Of a stretch of DNA of 64,000 bases, positions 27,701 to 34,916 are shown piece after piece. This stretch comes from Bacteroidia bacterium. Lineage in GTDB: Bacteria; Bacteroidota; Bacteroidia; Flavobacteriales_E; Vicingaceae. Location: NCBI GenBank assembly GCA_030433355.1, contig JAUIMG010000009.1, positions 1-64,000 on the forward strand, read 5' to 3'. The first letter of the stretch is position 1; each line of letters opens with the position of its first letter. Below the pieces are notes generated by a model, which had not been told where the DNA came from, did not search any database, and saw only the letters and a program-made list of their open reading frames with translations. Made by a program: the position numbers and the translations under genes.

Positions 27701-28849
27701 TTTACTGATGTATGTGAAGGAAGTGGATTAGTTACTTTAAGTGGAGGAACACCAGCAGGAGGAAGTTATTCAGGATTAGGCGTAAGTGGCGGACAGTTTG
27801 ACCCGATTACAACAGGAGTAGGGACTTTTACTATTTTCTATGATTTTACAGATGCAATAGGATGTAGCTCTAGAGATTCTTCAACTATAACAGTAAATGC
27901 ATTGCCAACAACAACCATATCTAATGATACCTCTATTTGTAATGGTAGCAGTGTTTCATTAAGTGCAACAGGCGGAACAACTTATTTGTGGAGCAATGCA
28001 GCAACTACAGCAACCATCAATGTAAGTCCAACAACAACTACACAGTATTTTGTAACGGTAACCAATGCTTCTAGTTGCACAGCAGTAGAAGATGTTACTG
28101 TTACTATTACTCAAGGCCCTTTATTAACTAGTTCTAATGATACTACAATTTGTATTGGAGATACAATTGTTTTAAGTGCTCAAAGTAATTTCCCTAATTA
28201 TTTATGGAACACAAATGAGATTACTTCTACGATTCGAGTTTCTCCTTTAAATTCTACCTTTTATGTAGTAAGTTCTAATAATGGCTTAGGTTGTATTACA
28301 AGGGATACAATAAATGTTATTGTAAACACCGGCACACCTATCAATATTGGACCCGATACAACTTTAGATCCTGTAACTACTACTAGCTTTACTTACGATG
28401 CAGGAGTCGGTTTTACATCCTATTTATGGCAAGACAATAGCACTAGTCAAACTTTAGTAGTTAATTACGATCCAGCTAAAGCAGGAATAACGGAGGCAAT
28501 AAGTGTTATAGTTGGTAATTCAAGTGGTTGCCCTTCAGTAGACACAGCATTTGTCTTTTATGATCTTAATATCTCTTTAGGTGAAAATATTAGCGATGAA
28601 AACGGTATTATTATTATGCCAAACCCAACTACAGAGATAATTAACATTCATTTCAATCAAAACTCTGAGTCGAGTAGAAGGGTGCGTATATTTGATTTAA
28701 GAGGAAAGCTTGTATTTGATAATGTTTACTCTAATTATGAAGAAATAATAAGCATAGATATTATTGAAACTAAAATAAATAAAGGAGTTTACCTTTTGAA
28801 TATAGGGATGGATGGAGAAAATTATCAAGAAAAGATAATAGTTCAATAA
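24707..28849 (+). CDS. Large secreted repeat protein with T9SS type A sorting domain
   Basis: 1380 residues with a signal peptide (LLPLLLLVISFQNLHAQ). Residues about 40-470 are beta-propeller-like repeats (IYVANFDTLGNFRWA, NIYVIGTYA). From about 480 there are tandem Ig-like domains of two kinds: a glycine-rich type with the recurring pattern GGxYxGxGVxxGxFDPxxxGxGxxxIxY (five copies) and an ICxGxxxxLxAxGGxxYxW type. Two 145-residue blocks, 770-915 and 987-1132, differ by a single residue (Ala to Thr). The last 77 residues, from MPNPTTE at 1304, form a type A C-terminal sorting domain, so the protein is exported by T9SS and attached to or released from the surface. Adhesin-like; no enzyme domain is seen. 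Confidence 0.88.
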   Translation: MKKLLPLLLLVISFQNLHAQRFEWLEIYSSSGFSSSLDAVTEVKGNNVIVAGEFQGTISFGSTVLNGGSASRSIYVANFDTLGNFRWAVKGGSTTGFSDFRDLDIDQYGNIYVIGTYAISCTWGSLTLSTSGGGSTFSSEGFIVKLNSQGVSQWIRGIYTPGNFFNSNSLIEISVADSSVYFGGTLTRTIAVTGSNLQLVQTTFANNAYIARMDLSGNLNLLQRIVNTSQGTSLNYGDIEAINDSTFYFSGLFRGVFTFGSNNRSLNTANLFSAVLLRFTNSTCDFVAPSTSSSTSFSFRPPQIEVTNDFVYMSGLFSNNLTFQTKSITAIGATTFSNFWFAAKFDLIGGIQELVNVGVESTNIFDIAHTDKNEVVIVGSFADSLQLNGNTVFSNGSTDMLIVNLDSSLNFNWLQVGGGGNSDNAYSVASDNSSNVYVLGDFRGLSQFGSTFFTGNNAFSTSILMKLSECGNNPVPLSFSGDTNFCAGQNLRIQANFPTFSTFQWLKDSIQLSGEIFRDLIIDSTGNYQVIVNGQGCVDTSRAVQVNVGTPPIVVLSLNDTVCEQDAPIILSGGTPLGGVYKGPGVVNNTFDPSLVSIGNSPITYVFSNGGCRDSATANIFVKPAPTVFFAPIPNLCITASPITLTNAFPFGGVFSGNGVSGGQFDPAAAGGGFHTITYTYTDRNGCFGIATQTIEVDTLPITNLASLPTLCNNSGVYTLTEGSPSGGVYQGIGVVNGRFDPSVSGVGTFTIDYTITNQCGSSTSTQTITVNPAPNVSLGAFTDVCEGSGLVTLSGGTPAGGSYSGLGVSGGQFDPITTGVGTFTIFYDFTDAIGCSSRDSSTITVNALPTTTISNDTSICNGSSVSLSATGGTAYLWSNAATTATINVSPTTTTQYFVTVTNASSCTAVEDVTVTVNANPIASISGTTTICEGSSTTLTASGGSTYVWDNTTTNASLTVSPTVSTTYSVTVTDLNGCTDVASQLVTVNPAPNVSLGAFTDVCEGSGLVTLSGGTPAGGSYSGLGVSGGQFDPITTGVGTFTIFYDFTDAIGCSSRDSSTITVNALPTTTISNDTSICNGSSVSLSATGGTTYLWSNAATTATINVSPTTTTQYFVTVTNASSCTAVEDVTVTITQGPLLTSSNDTTICIGDTIVLSAQSNFPNYLWNTNEITSTIRVSPLNSTFYVVSSNNGLGCITRDTINVIVNTGTPINIGPDTTLDPVTTTSFTYDAGVGFTSYLWQDNSTSQTLVVNYDPAKAGITEAISVIVGNSSGCPSVDTAFVFYDLNISLGENISDENGIIIMPNPTTEIINIHFNQNSESSRRVRIFDLRGKLVFDNVYSNYEEIISIDIIETKINKGVYLLNIGMDGENYQEKIIVQ
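27014..27450 (+). repeat. Intragenic repeat, copy 1 (437 bp)
   Basis: Identical to 27665-28101 except for four substitutions, three of them silent. The offset is 651 bases (217 codons), so the frame is kept. Confidence 0.97.
27665..28101 (+). repeat. Intragenic repeat, copy 2 (437 bp)
   Basis: Second copy of the block at 27014-27450, about 99% identical at DNA level. The only protein change is Ala to Thr in the TGGxxYLW motif. The 214 bases between the copies encode a related but divergent Ig-like domain. Confidence 0.97.
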
Positions 28850-28866
28850 AGATTTAAGCAAACATA

Positions 28867-28899
28867 AAAAAGGCCATGCAATATTTGCATGGCCTTTTT
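28867..28899. terminator. Bidirectional intrinsic terminator
   Basis: AAAAAGGCCATGCAA (28867-28881), loop TAT, then TTGCATGGCCTTTTT (28885-28899). The perfect 15-base stem, A-rich on one side and T-rich on the other, serves both convergent genes: the T9SS protein (plus) and the E1 gene (minus). Confidence 0.9.
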
Positions 28900-28911
28900 A
28901 TTTAAGTCATT

Positions 28912-31335
28912 TTAATAAATTTTTGGAAACTTATCAGGGGCCACATCATGCATTAACTCATACGCTGTCTCTATTATATCATCTATGCTTGGTTTAGAGA
29001 AGTAGTCTCCATCAGTTCCATACGCAGGACGGTGATCTTTTGCGCTTAGCGTTTTAGGCTCAACATCTAAAAAGTAGTATGCGCCTTGCTCTTCTAGCAC
29101 TTTTTGCATCATATAAGCTGTGGCTCCTCCCTTAACGTCTTCATCAAGGAAAAGAACTTTATTTGTTTTTTTGATTGATGATGCTATGTTATGCTCTAAA
29201 TCAAATGGCATTAGCGTTCTTACATCAATAACTTCCGCTCTTATTCCCATTTCTTTTAACTCTTTAGTTGCCTCAATGGCTATATTGCAAGTAGAACCGT
29301 AAGAAACAATAGTTAAATCTTCTCCTTCTACAACTGTTTCGGATATACCTATTGGGATTGTAAACTCACCAAGATTTGTAGGCATTTTTTCCTTCGTTCT
29401 ATAGGCATTTAAAGGTTCTATAATTAAAGCAGGGTCATCACCTTGAAGTAAAGTATTATAAAATCCTGCTGCAGTAGTTAAGTTTCTTGGAACACATACA
29501 TGCATTCCTTTAAGGGCATTTAAAATAACTCCCATAGGAGAGCCTGAATGCCATATTCCTTCTAATCGATGACCTCTAGTTCTAACAATCAATGGAGCTT
29601 TTTGACCTCCAGCACTTCTATATTGAACTGTAGCTAAATCATCACTGAGTATTTGTAATGCGTAAAGCAAATAATCTAAATATTGAATTTCGGCAATAGG
29701 TCTTAAACCTCTCATTGCCATCCCAATTCCCTGTCCGGCTATAGTAGCCTCTCTAATTCCAGTATCACTAACCCTTAATTCTCCATATTTCTCCTGCAAT
29801 CCTTCTAGACCTTGATTTACATCACCAATTCTACCAGAATCTTCTCCAAAAATTAAAACCTCAGGATATTTTTCTAATATTTTGTCAAAATTATCTCTAA
29901 GAACAACTCTGCCATCTACTAACTCTGCTGAATTCTCATATTCGATTTTTATTTCCTCAATATGTAAAGGAGAAGAGTTTGATTCAGACAATAAGTTGCT
30001 GCTGAATTTTAAAGAGTTATGAGATTGATAGTTATTTAACCAATCTATTAGAAGGTTTCTTTCTGAATTGTTTTCACCTCTTGTTAATCTTAGTATTTTT
30101 CTTATGCTATTAAGAATATCTTTCCTTATAGGCTCTATGCTTGAAGATAGAGAGTTGATTTCTGATTCAATCTTTTCTTTTTGTGCTGATGTTTTGGAAT
30201 AATCAGTAAGAAGGTCAATGGCTTCTTTTCTTTCTGTTTTTATTTTGCCAATAAAACTCTCCCAAGCAGCTTTTTTTGCTACCCTAACAGTTTTTTTAGC
30301 TTCTTCTTTTATTTTATTCAGTTCTTCTTCAGTAGCAATTCCTTGACTTAAGATCCATTCTTGCATTTTAGCAATACAGTCAAAATCTGACTCCCATTTT
30401 AACCTTTCTTCTGATTTATATCTTTCATGAGAACCTGATGTAGAGTGGCCTTGTGGCTGTGTAACTTCTTCTACATGTATTAGAACTGGAACATGTTCAG
30501 TTCTAGCGATTTCAACAGCCTTTTCATAGGTCTGAATGAGAGAAGGGTAGTCCCAGCCCTTTACATTAAATATTTCAAAACCTTTTTCATTCTCATTCCT
30601 CTGGAAACCTGCTAAAGCCTTAGAAATACTTTCTTTCGTTGTTTGATATTTTTTTGGAACTGAAATACCATGTCCGTCATCCCAAACTGACATTACCATT
30701 GGAATTTGTAGAACACCAGCCGCATTCATACTTTCCCAAAACAACCCTTCTGAAGTTGAAGAGTCACCTATGGTGCCAAATGCAACCTCTTGTCCCTTTC
30801 TACTAAATAAATTGTCCTCAGGTATTAAATCATTATTTCGATATACTTTTGAGGCTTGTGCTAAGCCAAGCAGTCTTGGCATCTGGCCGGCGGTAGGAGA
30901 AATATCTGCTGAAGAATTCTTGCTATCTTTTAAACTTTTCCAATTACCTTCTTTATCTAAGCTTCTTGTAGAGTAATGTCCATTCATGGATCTACCACCT
31001 GATGATGGTTCTTCGTCAACATTAGGATTAGCATATAGCTGGGCAAAAAACTGTTCAATAGTTAATTGGCCAATAGCCATCATAAAGGTTTGATCTCTGT
31101 AATAACCAGATCTGAAATCACCATTTTGAAAATACTTGGCCATTGCAATTTGAGGTACTTCTTTACCATCTCCAAAAATTCCAAACTTTGCCTTTCCTGT
31201 TAAAACTTCTCTTCTTCCTAATAGAGAAGTTTCTCTGCTTTCATTAGCTAATCTAAAATCATTTAAAATGATTTCTTTAAAATCATCTTTACTAATTTCC
31301 TTTTGGTTTTGAGATACACTTTTTACTTCTGCCAT
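28912..31335 (-). CDS. Fused alpha-beta 2-oxoacid dehydrogenase E1 component
   Basis: 807 residues, a single-chain fusion of the E1 alpha (about 1-400) and beta (about 460-807) subunits of a thiamin-diphosphate-dependent 2-oxoacid dehydrogenase. The alpha half has the ThDP motif GDSSTSEG followed by VWDDGHGISVP and the EVTQPQGHSTSGSHERYKS phosphorylation-loop-like segment. The beta half has FGEDSGRIGDVNQGL, AEIQYLDYLLYAL and RSPGIREA-like blocks. Fused E1 proteins of this type are usual in Bacteroidota and are generally assigned to branched-chain 2-oxoacid oxidation, but pyruvate is not excluded. E2 and E3 are not in the window. A linker of mainly charged helix joins the halves. Confidence 0.88.
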   Translation of the reverse strand: MAEVKSVSQNQKEISKDDFKEIILNDFRLANESRETSLLGRREVLTGKAKFGIFGDGKEVPQIAMAKYFQNGDFRSGYYRDQTFMMAIGQLTIEQFFAQLYANPNVDEEPSSGGRSMNGHYSTRSLDKEGNWKSLKDSKNSSADISPTAGQMPRLLGLAQASKVYRNNDLIPEDNLFSRKGQEVAFGTIGDSSTSEGLFWESMNAAGVLQIPMVMSVWDDGHGISVPKKYQTTKESISKALAGFQRNENEKGFEIFNVKGWDYPSLIQTYEKAVEIARTEHVPVLIHVEEVTQPQGHSTSGSHERYKSEERLKWESDFDCIAKMQEWILSQGIATEEELNKIKEEAKKTVRVAKKAAWESFIGKIKTERKEAIDLLTDYSKTSAQKEKIESEINSLSSSIEPIRKDILNSIRKILRLTRGENNSERNLLIDWLNNYQSHNSLKFSSNLLSESNSSPLHIEEIKIEYENSAELVDGRVVLRDNFDKILEKYPEVLIFGEDSGRIGDVNQGLEGLQEKYGELRVSDTGIREATIAGQGIGMAMRGLRPIAEIQYLDYLLYALQILSDDLATVQYRSAGGQKAPLIVRTRGHRLEGIWHSGSPMGVILNALKGMHVCVPRNLTTAAGFYNTLLQGDDPALIIEPLNAYRTKEKMPTNLGEFTIPIGISETVVEGEDLTIVSYGSTCNIAIEATKELKEMGIRAEVIDVRTLMPFDLEHNIASSIKKTNKVLFLDEDVKGGATAYMMQKVLEEQGAYYFLDVEPKTLSAKDHRPAYGTDGDYFSKPSIDDIIETAYELMHDVAPDKFPKIY

Positions 31336-31354
31336 ACTTTCGAAAATTGGATTA

Positions 31355-31362
31355 CAAAATTA
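31355..31362 (-). promoter_or_regulatory. Candidate -7 box for the E1 gene
   Basis: CAAAATTA on the plus strand is TAATTTTG on the minus strand, a perfect match, 19 bases upstream of the ATG. Confidence 0.4.
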
Positions 31363-31393
31363 ACAATAAAGCAGCTAGAGAGGATAGGAGTAG

Positions 31394-31425
31394 TTGCGTT
31401 TATTGCTAAAGCATTCTTAAATTTG
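31394..31425 (+). promoter_or_regulatory. Promoter of def
   Basis: TTG at 31394-31396, a 21-base spacer and a perfect TAAATTTG at 31418-31425. The def ATG is only four bases further on, so the message should be leaderless. Confidence 0.65.
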
Positions 31426-31429
31426 TCAC

Positions 31430-31987
31430 ATGATTTTACCAATTGTAGCATATGGAGATGTTATTCTTAAAAAGGAAGCTAAAGAGATAGAAAAGGACTA
31501 TCCAAATTTAGATAAGCTAATAGAAAATATGTATGAAACTATGTATGCCGCTGAAGGAGTGGGACTTGCTGCTCCTCAAATTGGCAAATCTATACGTTTG
31601 TTTATTGTAGATGCTGATCCATTTTCTGAGGATGAACCAGCTCTTAAAGGATTTAAGAAGACTTTTATTAATCCTATTATTATAGAAGAAGAAGGCAAAG
31701 AGTGGGGATTTAATGAAGGTTGTTTAAGTATTCCTGGAATTCGAGAAAATGTTAATAGAAAACCAAAGATTGTAATAGAGTATTATGATGAAAACTTTAA
31801 TTTAGTTGAAGAAGAATATGAGGGACTAGCAGCAAGAGTAATTCAACATGAGTATGACCATATTGAAGGTGTTTTATTTACTGACCATATAAACCCTTTA
31901 AAAAAGCAATTGTTAAAAAGTAGACTCAATAATATATCCAAAGGAAACGTAAAAGTGCCCTACAGAATGAAATTTCCAAAATCTTAA
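31430..31987 (+). CDS. def: Peptide deformylase
   Basis: 185 residues, normal length. Def removes the formyl group from nascent protein N termini. All three family motifs are intact: GVGLAAPQIG (about 45), EGCLSIPG (about 101) and QHEYDHIEG (about 144), giving the Cys and two His metal ligands and the catalytic Glu. The C-terminal extension is short. It is followed after 11 bases by a TPR lipoprotein gene on the same strand. The partner formyltransferase (fmt) is elsewhere in this window at 53882. Confidence 0.96.
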   Translation: MILPIVAYGDVILKKEAKEIEKDYPNLDKLIENMYETMYAAEGVGLAAPQIGKSIRLFIVDADPFSEDEPALKGFKKTFINPIIIEEEGKEWGFNEGCLSIPGIRENVNRKPKIVIEYYDENFNLVEEEYEGLAARVIQHEYDHIEGVLFTDHINPLKKQLLKSRLNNISKGNVKVPYRMKFPKS

Positions 31988-31998
31988 TTAGTAAAACA

Positions 31999-32589
31999 AT
32001 GAATAAATTATTTATTAGCCTGATTGTAATCTTTTTGTTTAATGCATGTAATAATTCTTCTAAAGAGAATTCAGAAGATGAAGGGAAAACAGAGTATGTT
32101 GCAATTTCCAAGATGAGTATGGAATCTCTCGAAAAAGAAATTAAAAAAAGAGAAAAAGCTTTAAAACAAGATTCCACTAAAATGGATAAAAGAAAAGCAG
32201 CAGATTTAATGGAGGCCTATGCAACTTATGCAGAGAGGTTTTCAAATAGAGCGAATTCGGCCGATAGGCTTTTTAAAGCCGGAGAATTAGCAATGGGATT
32301 AAATCATACAACAACAGCTATTAAATACCTTACAAAGGTCTATGATGAGTATCCTGACTATGAAAAAAGACCATATTCATTATTCCTGCACGCATTTGTT
32401 TTAGAAAATCAAGCACAAGATTTAGAACAAGCTAAATCTTTATATGAAAAGTTTATTGCAGAATATCCTACGCACGCTATGGCAGATGATGCTAAGTATT
32501 CCATAGATAATATGGGTAAATCTCCTGAAGAATTAATAAGGGAATTTGAAATACGTGATAGTATAAAAAAGGCTCAAGAAGCTGCTTGA
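31999..32589 (+). CDS. TPR lipoprotein
   Basis: 196 residues. The N terminus is a lipoprotein signal with lipobox FNAC (Cys at residue 16), followed by an acidic, serine-rich linker and then helical repeats. At least two tetratricopeptide-like units are visible (LFKAGELAMGLNHTTTAIKYLTKVYDEYP and QAKSLYEKFIAEYPTHAMADDAK), as in outer-membrane assembly lipoproteins of the BamD/YbgF type, though this one is short. It is probably co-transcribed with def. Its last 16 bases overlap the end of the convergent diadenylate cyclase gene. Confidence 0.75.
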   Translation: MNKLFISLIVIFLFNACNNSSKENSEDEGKTEYVAISKMSMESLEKEIKKREKALKQDSTKMDKRKAADLMEAYATYAERFSNRANSADRLFKAGELAMGLNHTTTAIKYLTKVYDEYPDYEKRPYSLFLHAFVLENQAQDLEQAKSLYEKFIAEYPTHAMADDAKYSIDNMGKSPEELIREFEIRDSIKKAQEAA

Positions 32590-33401
32590 ATTTCTTCTTG
32601 ATTAATTGAAACTAAGACTTCTCTTAGCTCTTCTATTTTTATGTTCTCTGAAATAACTCCTCTTTTAGAAAGAGAAATATTACCTGTTTCTTCTGATACA
32701 ATAATAGCTATAGCTGTAGAATTTTCTGTTATACCTATAGCAGCACGATGCCTTAATCCAAAATGAGAGGGAATTTCAGGGTTATCAGAAACAGGTAAAA
32801 TACATCTTGCTGCCTTTATTTTGTTGTTATAAATGATAACACCTCCATCATGTAGTGGACTGTTTTTAAAAAAAATAGACTCTATAATCGCAGCGGAAAC
32901 ATCAGCATTTATTTCAATACCGGTAGAAGCATGGAATTTTAATTCAGTGTCGTGAGCAAGAATAATTAATGCGCCAGTTTTTGTTCTTGACATATTATGA
33001 ATAGCTTTTATCATTGCATTTACCTTCAAAGAACTTTCTCTATTATCATCTTTAGACCAATTGAAAATTCTATTTAAAATTTTTGCTCCAGCGAAAGGGC
33101 TTTGAGAACCGACAATTAACAAGAATCGTCTTATTTCTTGCTGAAAAACAATAATAAGAGCCAAGACGCCAACGCCGATAAACTGACCAAGTATTTCAGA
33201 AAGCAATTCCATTCTTAGTGCGGTAACTACTTTCCAGAAAAGATAAATTGCTAGTATTCCAAGAAATATTCTAATAGCAACAGTTCCTTTTACTAACTTA
33301 TATAATTGATATAATAAAACAGCTACAAATAGGACGTCAATAACATCTAACCATCTCAATTGAAGAAATAGAATAGGAGTATCATGGATAAATTCAATCA
33401 T
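32574..33401 (-). CDS. cdaA: Diadenylate cyclase (CdaA type)
   Basis: 275 residues. Three N-terminal membrane segments and a short coiled coil precede the DAC domain (about 110-245). The catalytic DGG motif is at 185-187 (LHDGGVIIY) and the RHR motif at 217-219 (RHRAAIG), so the enzyme should make cyclic di-AMP from two ATP. The gene follows folP on the minus strand with a 10-base gap, a pairing I recall from other Bacteroidota. c-di-AMP typically controls potassium and osmotic balance and the cell wall. The end overlaps the TPR lipoprotein gene by 16 bases. Confidence 0.93.
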   Translation of the reverse strand: MIEFIHDTPILFLQLRWLDVIDVLFVAVLLYQLYKLVKGTVAIRIFLGILAIYLFWKVVTALRMELLSEILGQFIGVGVLALIIVFQQEIRRFLLIVGSQSPFAGAKILNRIFNWSKDDNRESSLKVNAMIKAIHNMSRTKTGALIILAHDTELKFHASTGIEINADVSAAIIESIFFKNSPLHDGGVIIYNNKIKAARCILPVSDNPEIPSHFGLRHRAAIGITENSTAIAIIVSEETGNISLSKRGVISENIKIEELREVLVSINQEEIQAAS

Positions 33402-33411
33402 TGTAACAATA

Positions 33412-34278
33412 TTAATGCTTTTGCATGTAGTCTACAATTTTAATAGCTTCCTTGGCTTCTTTAACATCATGTACTCTTAAAATACTTGCACCCTTAAGCA
33501 ATGCAATTGTATTAGCAACGGAGGTTCCATTTAAGGCCGAATTTGCATCTGATTTAATTAAATTATAAATCATACTTTTTCTACTAATTCCTGCTAGCAG
33601 TGGTACTTCCAAATTATTAAAATAGTCTAGATTTTTGAGTATTTGATAATTATGATTTAGAGTTTTTCCAAAGCCAAAACCTGGGTCTATAATAATGTCC
33701 TTTACTTTTAGTTCTCTGAGCTTTTGAATTCTAGAAAAGAAAAAGTCGAATATTTCGGTTACAACATTTCTATAGGAGGGATTTTTTTGCATAGTTGATG
33801 GAGTTCCATTCATGTGCATCATTATATAAGGAACTTGAAGTTGACTAATAATTCTAAACATATTAGCGTCTAGAGTTCCTGCAGAGATGTCATTAATAAT
33901 ATGAGCACCTAGTTCAATAGATTCTTTTGCAACTTGTGACCTGTATGTATCTATTGATAAAATTGCTTCAGGGAATAAACGTGTAATTTCCTTAAGAACT
34001 GGGAAAAGTCTTTCAATTTCTTCGTTTTCTGTTATTTCGATAGCTCCTGGTTTACTACTCATAGCTCCAATATCAATGATATCAGCACCATCGGATAGCA
34101 TTTTTTCGACCCTATTTAAAATGCTTTTTAAGCTTGGGTATTTGCCTCCATCAAAAAATGAGTCAGGAGTAACATTTAGGATACCCATCACTTTAGCTTG
34201 ATCAAAGTCTAAAAGAATGCCATTAATATTTAGGCTGTAATTCTTTTTAAAAGGATTATTTTCGCTCATTGAAATCAT
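33412..34278 (-). CDS. folP: Dihydropteroate synthase
   Basis: 288 residues. FolP joins p-aminobenzoate and hydroxymethyl-dihydropterin pyrophosphate in folate synthesis. TIM-barrel signatures are intact: MGILNVTPDSFFDGG, GADIIDIGAMSSKPGA, LSIDTYRSQVA, INDISAG, DPGFGFGKT and GISRKS. Two in-frame ATGs (34276-34278 and 34267-34269) are possible starts; a perfect -7 box ending five bases upstream of the first makes a leaderless start there likely. Only 22 bases separate it from the divergent DUF1599 gene, so its -33 region lies inside that gene. Confidence 0.95.
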   Translation of the reverse strand: MISMSENNPFKKNYSLNINGILLDFDQAKVMGILNVTPDSFFDGGKYPSLKSILNRVEKMLSDGADIIDIGAMSSKPGAIEITENEEIERLFPVLKEITRLFPEAILSIDTYRSQVAKESIELGAHIINDISAGTLDANMFRIISQLQVPYIMMHMNGTPSTMQKNPSYRNVVTEIFDFFFSRIQKLRELKVKDIIIDPGFGFGKTLNHNYQILKNLDYFNNLEVPLLAGISRKSMIYNLIKSDANSALNGTSVANTIALLKGASILRVHDVKEAKEAIKIVDYMQKH

Positions 34279-34283
34279 AGATT

Positions 34284-34291
34284 CAAAAATA
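34284..34291 (-). promoter_or_regulatory. Candidate -7 box for folP-cdaA
   Basis: CAAAAATA on the plus strand is TATTTTTG on the minus strand. A CAA (minus TTG) at 34314-34316 lies 22 bases beyond, inside the DUF1599 coding region. Confidence 0.5.
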
Positions 34292-34300
34292 GGCTAAAGG

Positions 34301-34846
34301 ATGTCAAATACCTCAATTCAATACGATGAAGCTGTTCAAAAATGCAAGGATATTTTTGATAAAAAAATGCAGGACTACGGAAGTGCCTGGAGAATTCTAA
34401 GAACTAGTTCACTAACAGATCAAATTTATATAAAGGCAAAAAGAATTAGAAGTATTGAAGAGAAAGGTGTTAGCAGAGTAGAGGAAGGTATTGTCTCTGA
34501 GTTTATAGGAATAATTAATTATTCTGTGATGTCTTTAATCCAACTAGAAAAAGGCAGTAGTGAAGAGGTAGATTTAGACCCAAAAGTGGCAATGGATTAT
34601 TATAATCATTGGATTTCTAAAGCAAAAGGTCTAATGGAGAACAAAAATCATGACTATGATGAAGCATGGAGAGAAATGAGAACCTCCTCTTTAACAGATT
34701 TAATTTTGCAAAAGCTTTTAAGAATAAAGCAAATTGAAAATAATAAAGGGAAAACTTTGATTTCTGAAGGTTTAGACGCAAATTATTTAGATATAATTAA
34801 TTACGCGGTATTTGCTTTAATACAGCTGGAAATGATTTCCTCATAA
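34301..34846 (+). CDS. DUF1599 family protein, two tandem domains
   Basis: 181 residues made of two homologous halves. The first contains QDYGSAWRILRTSSLTDQIYIKAKRI and ends in INYSVMSLIQLE; the second contains HDYDEAWREMRTSSLTDLILQKLLRI and ends in INYAVFALIQLE. This is the DUF1599 (nucleotide-modification-associated) family, soluble and helical, of unknown biochemical role. In Bacteroidota it usually precedes the DoxX-like gene and tpiA, as here (70 bases downstream). A -7-like TATTTTCG at 34257-34264 lies inside folP and may be its promoter. Confidence 0.85.
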   Translation: MSNTSIQYDEAVQKCKDIFDKKMQDYGSAWRILRTSSLTDQIYIKAKRIRSIEEKGVSRVEEGIVSEFIGIINYSVMSLIQLEKGSSEEVDLDPKVAMDYYNHWISKAKGLMENKNHDYDEAWREMRTSSLTDLILQKLLRIKQIENNKGKTLISEGLDANYLDIINYAVFALIQLEMISS

Positions 34847-34891
34847 ATGTTAATATTTGTTAGAAATCAGTAGCTAATTTATTTGCAAACT

Positions 34892-34899
34892 TACCTTTG
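34892..34899 (+). promoter_or_regulatory. Candidate -7 box for the DoxX-like gene
   Basis: TACCTTTG, a perfect TAnnTTTG match, 17 bases before the ATG at 34917. Confidence 0.45.
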
Positions 34900-34916
34900 A
34901 ATAAAATGAATTTTTT

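Noticed and set aside
27014-28101. CRISPR-like or satellite repeat
   Set aside because: Only two long copies, in frame within one protein gene, with a coding spacer.
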